Below, one piece after another: positions 53,095 to 63,700 of a stretch of 64,000 nucleotides of DNA. The stretch is taken from the NCBI RefSeq assembly GCF_028372415.1, contig NC_092873.1, positions 351,457,890 to 351,521,889 on the forward strand, given 5' to 3'. The stretch comes from Notamacropus eugenii. Taxonomy: Eukaryota > Chordata > Mammalia > Diprotodontia > Macropodidae. How positions within the stretch are numbered: the stretch's first letter is position 1; every line of letters begins with the position of its first letter. A program made the position numbers and the translations under genes. Below the pieces are notes generated by a model. That model did not search any database, had not been told where the DNA came from, and saw nothing but the letters and a program-made list of their open reading frames with translations.

Positions 53095-53268
53095 ATTACA
53101 TTCATAGATTTATATACTTTTAAAGCTAGATAGGACTTTAGAAATGATTTTATTCAGTTTTTTTTTTCATTTTAAATATGAAAAAGCTGAGGCTCAAGAA
53201 TGATAAAATTTTTGCCCAAAATCACATAGAGGGATCTAACCTCTTGATCATCTAATTCTTTCCTTTAT
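53095..53268 (-). mobile_element. MIR3-like, antisense
   Basis: 'aaagctagataggactttag', 'aaatatgaaaaagctgaggc', 'tgcccaaaatcacatagagg'. Confidence 0.72.
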
Positions 53269-53799
53269 ACACTGTTGTGTGTGTGTATATGTGTCTGTAC
53301 ACATTTAAATGCAAATTTCATGAAATCAAATAGGTAACTATCTTTTGTTAGAGTACAATTTTGAAAAAAATGCAAGGTATGATGTGGCTTCTAAATATAG
53401 GCTTGATTTCCCCCACTCCACCTGCCGTGAATCAGTTAGCCACATTGTACACTTGCCAATATAGATTTTACTGGCACTGGACAGAAAATATTTTTCTCCA
53501 TTACTGGTTGATTAGAGTGCCCTCTGATGTCTTTAAATTGTAATATTTTAGGTATTTTAAATTAAAATGTTACTTTTAATCACAGCGTCAATACAGGTCA
53601 CAATATCAGTTTTTTGGCGGGGTGGGGGGGAGGGTTTTGGTCCTTCCTATTTGCTTTAAGTACATTGAAGTCACTACGATCCAAACTCTAGAAATTGGAG
53701 TTGTATGCCTTTGACATAAACTATTCACCCTCTCTAGGAAGTTAGGTGGTGAGAAGTTGGGAGAAAAGGTGGAGTAGGTGTATTGGAATCAAACAAACA

Positions 53800-54880
53800 G
53801 CCAGTCAATCAATTAGCATTTATTATTAAGCACCTACTATGTGTCAAAAGCAAAAAACAGTCCTGCTATGAAGTAGCTCGGTCTTCTAATGACAAAGACA
53901 ACATGCAAGCAACTATCTACCAACAAGATAAACATACTAGACAAATTGGGGCTAGTCTCAGAAGTAGGGCACTGAAATTAGGGAGGACTGGAAAAGGCAC
54001 CTTGCAAAAGGTAGGACTTTAATTGAGACTTGTAGGAAGCCAGGGAAGGGTAGGAAGAAGGGTTGAAGGAAAGAGTTCCACTGATGGATGACAGCCAGTG
54101 AAAATGCATTGTTTGAGGAACACCAAAGGAGGCCAGTGTTGCAAATCTAATGGCATATATGGCTCTCAGAGAAAAAGCTAGAAATAAAGTAATATATGAG
54201 GGGATAAGGTATAAGAATACTAGAAAAATAGGAAGGAGCCAGGTTATGAAGGGCTTTATGAAGGCAGAAGATTTTCTATTTGATTCTGGAGATAAAAGGA
54301 AGCCATTTAAGTTTATTGAATGGGACCTGGCATGGTTAGACTTGCACTCTGGGAAGATCTATTGCCAGTTTGGGAGTAGGAAGATGGTGGTGTCCTTGAT
54401 AGTAATAGACAAGGGTTTGCAGGGAAAAGATAATTCCATTTTGGACATATTAATTTGAAGATGTCTACAAGTTATCCAGTTCATGGTGTCTAATAGGTAG
54501 TTTGAGATATGAGACCAGAGGTCAGGAGGGAGGTTAAGGTTGAACAAGTAGATCTAAGAGTTATCTGCAGAGAAATAATTGAACCATGGGAACTAATAAG
54601 ATCACCAAATGAAATAGTATAGAGAAGAAAAAAGGGTCTTGTATACAACTCCAGTACAGAACCTTGAGGCACCCCAAGTTATCAGGCATGATGTGGAAGA
54701 AAATCTAGCAAAGGAGAAAGAGAAGGATGAGATCAGTGTCAAGAAAATTTAGAGAGAACAGAGACAAAGAGAAGAGGTTGAAGGCTGCAGAGAGGTCAAG
54801 AAGAATGAGGATTGAGAGAAGGCCATTAGATTTGGCAATTATATAAAGGCATTTTTAGATAGGAATATGTATCCTTTGAA
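53800..54880 (-). mobile_element. L2 LINE, long antisense copy with RT remnants
   Basis: Runs from the 3' terminus ('cagtcaatcaattagcattt', 'gcacctactatgtgtcaaaa') through the 3' UTR ('ttatgaagggctttatgaag') into ORF2. On the minus strand, 54,490-54,672 reads PQGSVLELYTRPFFLLY and SFGDLISSHG, and 54,359-54,547 reads SHISNYLLDTMNWITCRHLQ and INMSKMELS. These match the L2 RT order VPQGSVLGPLLFSIYT, GDLI.SHG, THISNCLLDIS.WMS.RHLKLNMSKTELL. Stops break the frame. A 5'-truncated L1 interrupts its outer end at 54,881. Confidence 0.88.
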
Positions 54881-55073
54881 AGGTAGTGGCATCTCATGTA
54901 TAACCTATATCAGATTGTTTGCTGTCTTAGAGAAGGGGAGGAGGGAGAAAAAAATTAGAACTCAAAATCTTATTAAAAACTGAATGTTGAAAACTCTCAT
55001 TACATGTAATTAGAAAAAATAAAATACTGTTTATAAAAATTAAAAAATTAAAAAGACAGTGGCATCTGCTGAA
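54881..55073 (+). mobile_element. 5'-truncated L1 with target-site duplication
   Basis: About 170 bases of L1 3' end ('gtataacctatatcagattg', 'agaactcaaaatcttattaa', 'cattacatgtaattagaaaa') and an A-rich tail (55,008-55,058). It is flanked by 'agtggcatct' at 54,887-54,896 and 55,063-55,072 (duplication roughly 'gtagtggcatctc' against 'acagtggcatctg'). Confidence 0.82.
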
Positions 55074-55384
55074 GGAGTATGGCTTAACATCAGGAGCCCA
55101 GCTCTGTTAGATATCCTGAATATCCAGACTGAAGGTGAAGAGAAGAGTTATAAAATTCTGAGAGATGTTTTAGATTCAGTCCAAGGAAATTGATTTTTGG
55201 AGTTCTGGATTTTCACAGGCAATAGAGGATTGCAAAATGCTGCCTATAAACTGTCATTTGGCCCAGTGGGATATAAGACCTCTTTCCTTATTCTGATAGA
55301 CTATGACCTTTTAACTAATTTTGAATTTATCATCTTAGTGTCCTTTGCCCCAAATAATAAATTTGATGAAAGCAGCAACTTGTG

Positions 55385-55572
55385 TTTTAGTGGGAAAAGC
55401 ACATTTTGGAAGTCAGGACACCAGGGTTCAAGTTTTAACTGCCTTTAAGGAGTTGTGTGAACTTGGATGTCTTTTAATCCATTTAGACTTTACTTTCTTC
55501 ATTTGCAAAACAAGGGAATTGGACAGATTATCATTAAGGTCATTTCTTACTCTGTGATTTTAAATTTTAAAA
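55385..55572 (+). mobile_element. MIR3-like, sense
   Basis: 'gtgggaaaagcacattttgg', 'agtcaggacaccagggttca', 'cttcatttgcaaaacaaggg', 'aattggacagattatcatta'. Confidence 0.82.
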
Positions 55573-56239
55573 TTTAAATTTTAAATTCTGTGATTTTAAT
55601 ATTCAGTGATTAATTTTGGAGTTATTTTCTACTTAACAAGCAACAAAGAAATTGTTTTTAAAAATTGTTTCCCCAAGTCAATATTGAGATTAATTTCTAT
55701 TTCCGTTACTGGAAAACTATTTAAAAAGTACCATATTCATTGTGGTTTTTTTGCCTTATATTTGTCATATATTGTCACTACTAAAAATCATTCAGGTACC
55801 TTAATTCTTAGTTGTGTTAAATTTACTGTATATACTAGTAATCAACAAGTAGCCATCTAGAAAAGACCACATATTCTTGTTGGTACTGAATTATATTCTT
55901 TTATTGTCAGTGTCATGTTCTTTTTGTCATAGAATAGGCTATTTTTAATTATCTAAAATACTCATATAAAGCATATCACCAAATAAACTGTCAGTTCTTT
56001 GTTGAATTGTGAATTTCCATATGTTGTCAGAATCCTACATAATGGTCTTAAGATTTATTTCTTCTTTTGAAGCCTGTTGGTTTAATTAGATTTGCAAAAA
56101 ATCTTTTTTTTTGAATTAAAATAATCAGAAAGAAACTTGCTTCTCTGTAAGTTACTGTAAGTGAAAACTTTTATTCTTAAATTCTGTTTTAATTTTTAAT
56201 ATAATTTATATTCTGTTATTATCACATATTTTACTAGTG
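55573..56239. other. No recognised feature
   Basis: Very AT-rich. Near 55,552-55,605 'tctgtgattttaaattttaa' repeats directly ('ttctgtgattttaatattca') around an A/T palindromic core. Confidence 0.5.
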
Positions 56240-56700
56240 AAGTTTATTTGCCTGGTATTGCCCTTTGCAATCTGTTGACACCTTCCCTGCCTTTCCAGCT
56301 TTCCATTAACTTTCCATGCAGTTCACACTTCAGCCAAACTGGACCAAAACAGACACTTGTGTTGTTCTTCCTTCATGCCTTTGCCCAGAATGTTTCTGTT
56401 GCCAGTAATGGCCTTCCTCATCCCTTTGCCTACTGAGTTTATGCCTGTCTTTTCAAACCTGATGCAGATGCTTACTTACTCCTTTCATGAAGCTTTCTTT
56501 GATTTCCCCATTCATCGTGTGAACATACTTTGACCTTCTCTTCCTCCTTTTTTCTGTCAGTCTTCATACTTTTTTCATATACTATGTATTATATTTGCCT
56601 TTTTATATATTCTAGGAGACTATAAGCTCCATTATTTCAGAAACTGAGTCTTACCTGAATTTTGTATCTCCCCTAGCATTCTGCTGTCTTGGTGGACAAA
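56240..56700 (+). mobile_element. L2 LINE 3' region with most of the UTR, sense
   Basis: 'cttcatgcctttgcccagaa', 'tcatgaagctttctttgatt', 'tctaggagactataagctcc', 'ttttgtatctcccctagcat'. Long colinear copy, diverged. Confidence 0.82.
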
Positions 56701-56757
56701 AACAAAAGTCAATTATTTTCTCTCATATCCTCTGGTCTCAAATGATCAGAAAAGTAT

Positions 56758-56948
56758 AGAGGCAGCTGTGGCACAAAGGAAAGAATACTGGACATAATCA
56801 GGAGGCCGAGATTTTAGTCTGCCACAAACTGTGTGATTTTGAGATTCATTCTATCTCTGTGAGCCTGTTTTGTGTCTCCATCTGTAGAATGCAAATAGTA
56901 ACTGCCCTGCCTACCTCACTGGTATGTTGTGAGGATTAAATTAGATAA
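56758..56948 (+). mobile_element. MIR, sense
   Basis: 'aggcagctgtggcacaaagg', 'aagaatactggacataatca', 'tgtctccatctgtagaatgc', 'tatgttgtgaggattaaatt'. Confidence 0.86.
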
Positions 56949-56949
56949 T

Positions 56950-57085
56950 TTATTTCCTTTTAAATTAGGGGCTTCATGAAGATAAGCACTATATTTGATC
57001 TAAACTTGCCATCTCCCCAAACACCTAGCATGTTTCCTTGCATGTCGAATGTGTTTAATAAGTGTTTGCTGAATTGAACACTTCA
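56950..57085 (+). mobile_element. L2 LINE 3' end, sense
   Basis: 'ggggcttcatgaagataagc', 'aacacctagcatgtttcctt', 'tgtttaataagtgtttgctg'. Confidence 0.78.
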
Positions 57086-57229
57086 TACGTGAACACAAGT
57101 TGTGCTGGGTGAGAAGGTGTGGCTGACTTGTGATACGTACTTCTCTTCTAGAGGGAGTCTCTCTTCGGAGATCGTAGGTCAATTATAGCATCCAAGTATT
57201 CGGAGATAAGCTTTTCTCACAAGTTCCCT

Positions 57230-57368
57230 GTCAATCAAGTGACGCAGGTGTTACAAATGGGGAAACAGGTTTAAGAAAGATGAAATGACACATCGGTAAA
57301 CATACAGCAGTGGTAGCAGGGCTGACCAAATTCCAGGTTTTGTGACTCACATTTCCATGTTCTTTCCA
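57230..57368 (-). mobile_element. MIR fragment, antisense
   Basis: 'ttacaaatggggaaacaggt', 'gaaatgacacatcggtaaac', 'gtggtagcagggctgaccaa'. Confidence 0.65.
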
Positions 57369-57429
57369 TTTTTTCAGGCTGCTCATCTGAGCAGCTGGTG
57401 TAGTAGAAAGAGTACTGGAAGCTTGGTAT

Positions 57430-58675
57430 AATTTACAGTTCTTTTAAAAGCATTTTCAAGTGTAAGTTAAATTTATGTTCTGCTAGTCATTAGTATGAGT
57501 GAATACACGTAAATGTTCGTTATTGATTCTTGGTGGATTTTTATTTGAAGGAGTGTAAAGTGTAGCTAGGTCTTGGATTTTATTATTTTATTTCTAGCTT
57601 TCTCTCTTGAGAGTCTTCTGACTCATCTGTGAGTCAGTGAACCTCATTTCTCCATTTATAAGTGAGGTTAATATTTACTTGTAAAGGAATCTTAGGTTCT
57701 TGACCAAATGATATTGGATTTTTGGGAAAAAAATAAATATGTTAAAGAAAATTTTCCATTTACCATAATATATCTTTAGTTTTCTAGCTACATTCTCTAG
57801 AACTCAGGATGGTTTATTAAGAAATAATTATGTCATTAAGAGATGTGGTTTTCTTTAGACTGAGGAATGGAGTCATATAGAATTCATCTCCTTATATTCA
57901 AGCTGCTTCCACCTACGCATTTTCTGTAATTTAGGCATCTTCACTTGTTTCTAGGCTCAGTGACTTTGAGGTTTGTAGGCTTTGTTAAAAAAGATATTTC
58001 AAAGCTATTTAAGTATAAACGTATAAAATGTCTTATGTCTCGTCCTCACTGTTAATTCACTCTTCCTAATAAAATCAAAAAAACAACTTCTTTGGAATTT
58101 TTTAGAGTTGATTGCATAGAGGACGTATTTCAGGAATTTCGATGTTTTTCATCTTGAAAGTATTGTGCTGTTTAAAGGCAAGAAATCTGACCTCCAGAGT
58201 AGCTTTGGAAACAGAAAGTTTGGACATCCATGTTTGAGAGAAAAGTAATTGGCCATGTATTGTATGTGCCACAAAATACTTATGTTTTCAGAAAGATTCT
58301 ATTAGCCTTCCCATATCAGTTGGTTTGTTCCATATTTTCCAACCTGCTTTCTAGGGGAACATAATGATAAAGTTTTGTTTTTGTTTTTAAAGGCAGATGG
58401 TTAAATTGTTATACATATTACAATTTGGCTTTTAAAAAAAATCAGTATTTTCATAGTGGATCTGTGACATTATTCAGGAGGCTAGTCCCCCTACAAGTGT
58501 AGATTGAAACCTTTCCATACTTTCTTATCGTGTGACTCTTATCCATTCCTTATGTGCATTTTCCACAGGAGATCACTTGAATATATCAACATAGCCCTTT
58601 ATGGTGTTCATCTATTTAGTCTTTCATTCTGTCACATAATCATCCCACTTCCTTTTGTAGAAATGTGTGTCCTTG
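57430..58675. other. No clear feature
   Basis: AT-rich intronic sequence. A short MIR-like 3' piece may lie at 57,605-57,690 ('tctgactcatctgtgagtca'). Otherwise nothing assignable. Confidence 0.45.
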
Positions 58676-58679
58676 ATAG

Positions 58680-58960
58680 TATCACTTTTTTAAATTAAAT
58701 TTTATTTTTATGTCATCATATATTTATTTTCTCTCATCTCCCCTAGAAAAAACAAAAACAAAACCCTTGTAACACATATGTATGGTAAAACAAAACAAAT
58801 ACCAGAAATGAGTCTCACTTTTTTTATTAGTCCATCTCGTCTCTGTTAGGAGGGAGGGCAGCATTCTCTGTCACTGATCCTCCAGAATATTTGTATAATT
58901 TTTTTCCATTGACCTCTGGATCATCTGAAATTCTGATTGTTCTGGGATTATGTTATATGA
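58680..58960 (-). mobile_element. L1 LINE fragment, antisense
   Basis: 'ttaaattaaattttattttt', 'ctgttaggagggagggcagc', 'attctctgtcactgatcctc', 'cagaatatttgtataatttt' resemble the reverse complement of a marsupial L1 3' part. Lower confidence than the copy at 52.6 kb. Confidence 0.55.
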
Positions 58961-59812
58961 TTTGTATCTACATAAATTTATTAAGAGGACATTGCTATTG
59001 AAGAAATGCACTGTCATAATGGCAAATGGCTTAGGATCATTGAAGATAATATTCAGGTTCCCAAATTTGAGAATAGATCACATTAAAAAAAGAAACCTTC
59101 ATTAGTTATCAGTGTTATATGTGTATTATAGAACTAGAACTACATGAAATATTCATGCCATTGTAACAGTTTAAAAGTATGTACCACATTGCTTATATTG
59201 ACAACTATTTAATTTGCTCTCTGTTTTACCACTTTTCTGACAGTTAATGAAAAAATCTTGCTCGAAAGTTGTAGGTCCCTTGAGGGCAACAAACACTATA
59301 CTCAAAGTGAAACTGGGTTACTGTTTCTGCAAAGTGCAGTGGTTTGAATCAAAAGTTGTTTTGGTCTTAATTTAGAAATTATTCTCTTTCTTTGAAGTGG
59401 TTATATTTTAATTTAAAGTGGTTGTTTGAAATTTTAGAATGTTACTAAAGTGAACAAGAGAAAATTTTAATTTCTACTTATGCAATATTGATGTAGAATT
59501 TTGTAGAAAACTTAAAAAAAAACTGGCATGCAACTTCTGAAATAAGAAAAAGTGAAACAGTCCTGAATATAAGATGTGTAGATATTTAGAAGCTAATCTA
59601 GGAAGACTTCCTATCTGAAGCTGATTTTGAGTAAATGAATCACAGAATCAGCCCCTTCTTTTCAAAATATCAGAGCTTGTCACATTCCTGTGTTTTGAGA
59701 TATAAGCTAGTTGTTTTATACTAATTTTGTTCAAGTGCTATGATTATATTTCAAATAATCAGATAGTCAAGAAACATTGATATGCTTGGATTGGATTGTC
59801 TATAAAGTATGC
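58961..59812. other. No recognised feature
   Basis: AT-rich intronic sequence, nothing assignable. Confidence 0.5.
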
Positions 59813-59814
59813 AT

Positions 59815-59892
59815 CATTTTCTCATTGCTTAATCATTTAATAAATACCTACTCTGTATCAGGTGTTATACTAGGTGCTAAGGATACTCAAAG
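59815..59892 (-). mobile_element. L2 LINE 3' end, antisense
   Basis: 'aatcatttaataaataccta', 'ctctgtatcaggtgttatac', 'taggtgctaaggatactcaa'. Confidence 0.8.
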
Positions 59893-60006
59893 GATACTGA
59901 CCTCACTTATTTGCCTATAATGATACAGATCAAAACCCATGGATGTATCTCTGTCTTGTGTAACCCTTGTCCATGTTCTCCCAAAAGTTTAGCACAGGTG
60001 CTGGCT

Positions 60007-60330
60007 AGATTTCCTTCCTTCCCTCCTTCCTTCCCATTTCACTCTGAAACTCATAGATTGAACAAAGATACATCTATGTCCCTGCCCAAGCACTACTTAA
60101 TGGCTATATTTTGGCCCCCCCTGGCTCAAAGTGAATGGAAATGGTAACTGTTTCTTTTTTGGCCAGCAACCCTGAGAGTCTTCCCCTCCCAGTTTTTTTT
60201 TTTTTTTTTTAGTTAAAGGGGCCATCCCTTGACTTACTTCTTAATGGACCTTACCTCACTCAAAGTGAGAACATGAAGACCTTAGCCTAAAAGGGCCAGG
60301 ATCTCCCATTGTATCCTGGGCGACCTCCGG
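60007..60330 (-). mobile_element. RTE LINE 3' segment with GGAA tail, antisense
   Basis: Matches 18,113-18,430 block by block: 'gaaactcatagattgaacaa', 'gcctaaaagggccaggatct', 'ggaaatggtaactgtttctt', 'gccagcaaccctgagagtct', 'ctcactcaaagtgagaacat'. A short 'ttccttccttccctccttcc' tract at the start is the same kind of tail as at 18.0 kb. Confidence 0.82.
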
Positions 60331-60806
60331 TTGTTCTTTGACTCTAAATCCAGCTCTCTTTTCCAATAGACCACACTCCCTCAATTATACTTCAAGGCAT
60401 TAGTATGCAGGCCACAAAGACTGATGTTTATACTCAGTAGGTTGTTAAAAAATTACATTTATGTCAACAATAAAATTTACGTAAACATATACCTTTATGG
60501 TTTATAAAGAGCTCTACGTAGAAAGTCATATTTGTCCCTCTCAGTGATAATGTGAAGCAAATGTAGAAGCTATTGTTTTCATTTTACAGATGAATAACAC
60601 AAGGGTCAGAAGAGCTAAGTAACTTTTCCAACATCACACAGCCTGAATATATATATATGTGTGTGTATATATATATACACACACATATATATATATATTC
60701 CCTCCCCCAACCACGATGAGAATCTGACATTTCCCTCTCCCATTCCACTTAATTTCCTTTTTTTTTTGCAAATATTGTTAGGATTTTACATACAAAATCC
60801 TAACAA
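60331..60806. other. Interruption in the RTE copy: MIR pieces, TA repeat, hairpin
   Basis: Sequence absent from the 18-kb copy. It holds antisense MIR pieces (60,331-60,385 'gactctaaatccagctctct'; 60,478-60,640 'ggtttataaagagctctacg', 'ttcattttacagatgaataa'), a TA/CA microsatellite (60,645-60,700) and a 15-bp hairpin at its right edge. It could be a compound insertion, or two RTE copies may lie side by side. Confidence 0.6.
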
Positions 60807-60808
60807 TA
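60773..60808. other. Perfect 15-bp hairpin
   Basis: tattgttaggatttt (60,773-60,787) and aaaatcctaacaata (60,794-60,808) pair perfectly around a 6-nt loop, exactly where RTE similarity resumes. Confidence 0.95.
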
Positions 60809-61695
60809 CTAATGAATATCTGGCCACTGGACTCAGATGGCTCTGGAGGAGAAAGTGAAGCTAGTGACCTTGCACAACTCTGCCTCACTCAAATCAAAGT
60901 CAATTGTAAGTCATTTCATCATCTCCCTGATGTCATGGTCTTGTTCAAAAATTACGGACAACACAACCATCTAGTATGCTGGGAGAGCATTCATAATTCA
61001 CCCTTTTCTGATATCCCAAGGATACCCATCATCCTTCATTTTTGCCACATGACCAACCCTTCTCCTCTTCCTAATACACAATTCCTTGATGATGTTCTTT
61101 ACTACTGTACCTGGGAGTTCCTTGTTGATTATATGGTTTCTCACATCTGCCGTGAGATTACCCTCTCTCTGATACTTTAGTTCTACAGAGGTAGAAATTT
61201 TCTATGTCTCACTGCTATAGAGCAACAGCAGTAAAATATCAGTATTGAAAAGAGATTGGCCTTTACCTTCATGGGAAGCTTGGGGTCAGTAAAAGAGATT
61301 TTCAGTTTCCTAAATGTAATACAGCTTATTTTTCTCCTGTTCAGTGTTGATCCTAGTTTATTGTCTATCTGTATTGTCTGTCCTAGATATGCATACTGTT
61401 GGACAATGTCTAGGTATCCATTCAAATTCATATTGAAATCTGGACAATCCATATTCTTGATCCAGTTGGTCTTTCCAGTATGGATGGACAGGTCATATTC
61501 TTTTCAGTGATTAAAGATCTCTTCTAGTAAGTTCTTCAGTATTCTAGGGGCTTGATGCAAATAGCATAATGTCATCTATAAATGGAATCATATGGAGGAC
61601 CTCTCCATCCACAGGGAATTCCTCTTTGATTAGAATGGGATTTCCTCTGTCCCAAGTATCAGATACTTTTGGCAAATATACCTATCCCTGTTTTA
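60807..61695 (-). mobile_element. RTE LINE: ORF C-terminus and 3' region, antisense
   Basis: Minus strand 61,183-61,452 reads YAYLGQTIQIDNKLGSTLNR, then RKISCITFRKLK and TDPKLPMKVKANLFS. This is the conserved RTE post-RT region (YLGQ.I..D..L..E..RR, F.KL...L.D..LP...K..LF). Downstream on the minus strand it runs into the segment 'atgaatatctggccactgga', 'ctccctgatgtcatggtctt' also present at 3.8 and 18.4 kb, which ties that repeat to RTE. Frame is broken on both sides. Confidence 0.85.
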
Positions 61696-61744
61696 TGTCT
61701 TTCCTGATGCTTGTCAGAAGATAATGAAACATGATGAATGTTAT

Positions 61745-62375
61745 TATAGCTTTCAAGGTGCTAGGAATATAGAGTAAAAAATAAGAGAATCCCTTTCCCT
61801 CATTGATGGAAAGCAATGTGAATACAGATAAGTAAATGCAAAATACATAAAAAACAAATACAAAACAATTTGGGGCTGTGTGGAGTACCAATAAATGGGG
61901 ATTGGTCTTGTGTAGGAGATGGCATTTGAGCCATCTTGAAAGAAGCTAGTAATTCTAAGAGGTAAAGTTAGGCTAGATTACATTCCATGTGTGGTGGACA
62001 GCCTCTCAAGAGGCACAGAGAAGGGAGATGGACTGTATATGAGAAACAGTAAGTCAGCAAATTTGACTGGAACTTAAGGTGCATGAAGTGTAATATACAA
62101 TAAGTCTAGAAAGGTAGGCATGAGCCATATTGTTAAGTACTTTAAAGCCCAACAGAGATGTTTTTATTTGATCCTAGAGGCATTGAGGAACAGTTAGAAC
62201 TTCTTGAGCTCTCATACAGCCAGGCTTTTTCTTTAGGAATATCATTTTGAGAGCTGTGTGGAGAATGGATTGGAGAGGAATGAGGCTGGAAGCACAGACC
62301 AAGTAGGGGTCTATTATCGTAATCCAAGGTAAAGGTGAAGAGGACCTGGAGTAGGCTGGTGACCATGTGAATGTA
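61745..62375 (-). mobile_element. L2 LINE 3' region, antisense
   Basis: 'tttcaaggtgctaggaatat', 'gtgtaggagatggcatttga', 'tacattccatgtgtggtgga', 'tatttgatcctagaggcatt', 'gtctattatcgtaatccaag'. Long and colinear. Confidence 0.85.
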
Positions 62376-62825
62376 GAAAATTAAACAGATAAAAGATTAG
62401 TTTTTTTAAAAAAAATTGTTTTAGAGTGATTAAACTATCAAGTGGGGAGGAGCCCATAATTATGGCTACAGCCTGTCTGTAAAGATACATCACAACTCTA
62501 ATGCAGTGGTCTCTGAATTCAACCCCATCCTATCATATGTATAGATTTATAAGTATGGATATATGCTAATGTGCTTACTATAGAAGGCATAAAAAATACA
62601 AATTTTAAAAGGACAAGATGAAGATGAAATAAAATGAATGGCACAAAAATTTTCTTGACTGTGTTAAAATTTTATGGTAACATTTTTAGTGAGAGCAACC
62701 TAGACCCTCAGTATATTGATTTTTTGTATGTGAATAATTTACATATACTAATGTACTATGGACATTTAAAAGCATACACATTTGTGATTTCCGGGTGAAA
62801 ACATTCATCCCTTGCCACCATTGCC

Positions 62826-62868
62826 TATATGTGTATGTGTGTGTGTGTGTGTGTGTTTGTGTGTATTT
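62826..62868. repeat. (TG)n microsatellite
   Basis: 'tgtgtatgtgtgtgtgtgtg' continuing to 'tgtttgtgtgta'. Confidence 0.97.
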
Positions 62869-62869
62869 T

Positions 62870-62990
62870 TTTCATTTCCTATTAGAATATAAGCTCCTTC
62901 AGAGTAGAGACTTCTTTGCTTTTCTATTTTTATGCCAATGCTTAGAACAATGCTTAAGTTTTTTTTTCATTCATTCATCCATGCTGTTTA
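62870..62990 (+). mobile_element. L2 LINE 3' end, sense
   Basis: 'attagaatataagctccttc', 'agagtagagacttctttgct', 'caatgcttagaacaatgctt', 'cattcattcatcc'. Confidence 0.82.
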
Positions 62991-62997
62991 CCTTCTG

Positions 62998-63112
62998 TGT
63001 AAACTTGGACAAGTGATACAAAACCATTCTGGCCTTTGGTTTTTCCTTGCCTCCTACATGAGGGGTTGGACTCGGTGACAACTGTGGTCAATCATAGAGC
63101 TTATGATAGCAA
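62998..63112 (+). mobile_element. MIR3-like 3' part, sense
   Basis: 'tgtaaacttggacaagtgat', 'catgaggggttggactcggt', 'caatcatagagcttatgata'. Confidence 0.72.
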
Positions 63113-63544
63113 TAGTCAGTGGAAGTGAGTTGGGATTGGTGACTTCTTGTTAAGGGATACAGAGAAAGCTATATGTTGGCTTCATGTGAACTTTAGAAGT
63201 CAACATTTTTCTGGGGCATATATCTGGGATGTGTTGGAAAGACACCAAAGAATTATCAGATCTGATGAACCAATCCCAATTTAATGGAACAGAAAGATGC
63301 AATGGAATAGTAAGTATATTTAAGAAGATATGCTCAATGTGAGGAAATCCAGGAACCAGAGAAGGGAAGCATGGTAGAAAGAATTTGGGTGAGGATTGAT
63401 GGAAGGAGAAATTGATGAAACATTTTTTTCTGGGAATATACCACTTAGATATCAGTATCAGGAGGAGAGTATCAGGAGTACTAAAGCTGAGGCTGGTGAT
63501 ATATAATAATAACCAAAAGAGCTTTATAAAAATTAGCTATATTG
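63113..63544. other. No recognised feature
   Basis: Unassigned intronic sequence. Confidence 0.45.
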
Positions 63545-63700
63545 ATGCCAAGAGGCACTGTGACTTAATGGATAGAGAGCCATTTTTAAAACCAGGAAGA
63601 TCTGTGTTGGAGTCCTTCTTCTGACATTAACTGACTGCCTAACTAACTCTGAACAATAATTCACTTAATCTCTTAGCAGCTGACTGTAACTTGCAGAAAA
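63545..63700 (+). mobile_element. tRNA-derived SINE/MIR, diverged, sense
   Basis: 'gaggcactgtgacttaatgg', 'atagagagccatttttaaaa', 'ccaggaagatctgtgttgga', 'acttaatctcttagcagctg'. Confidence 0.75.
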
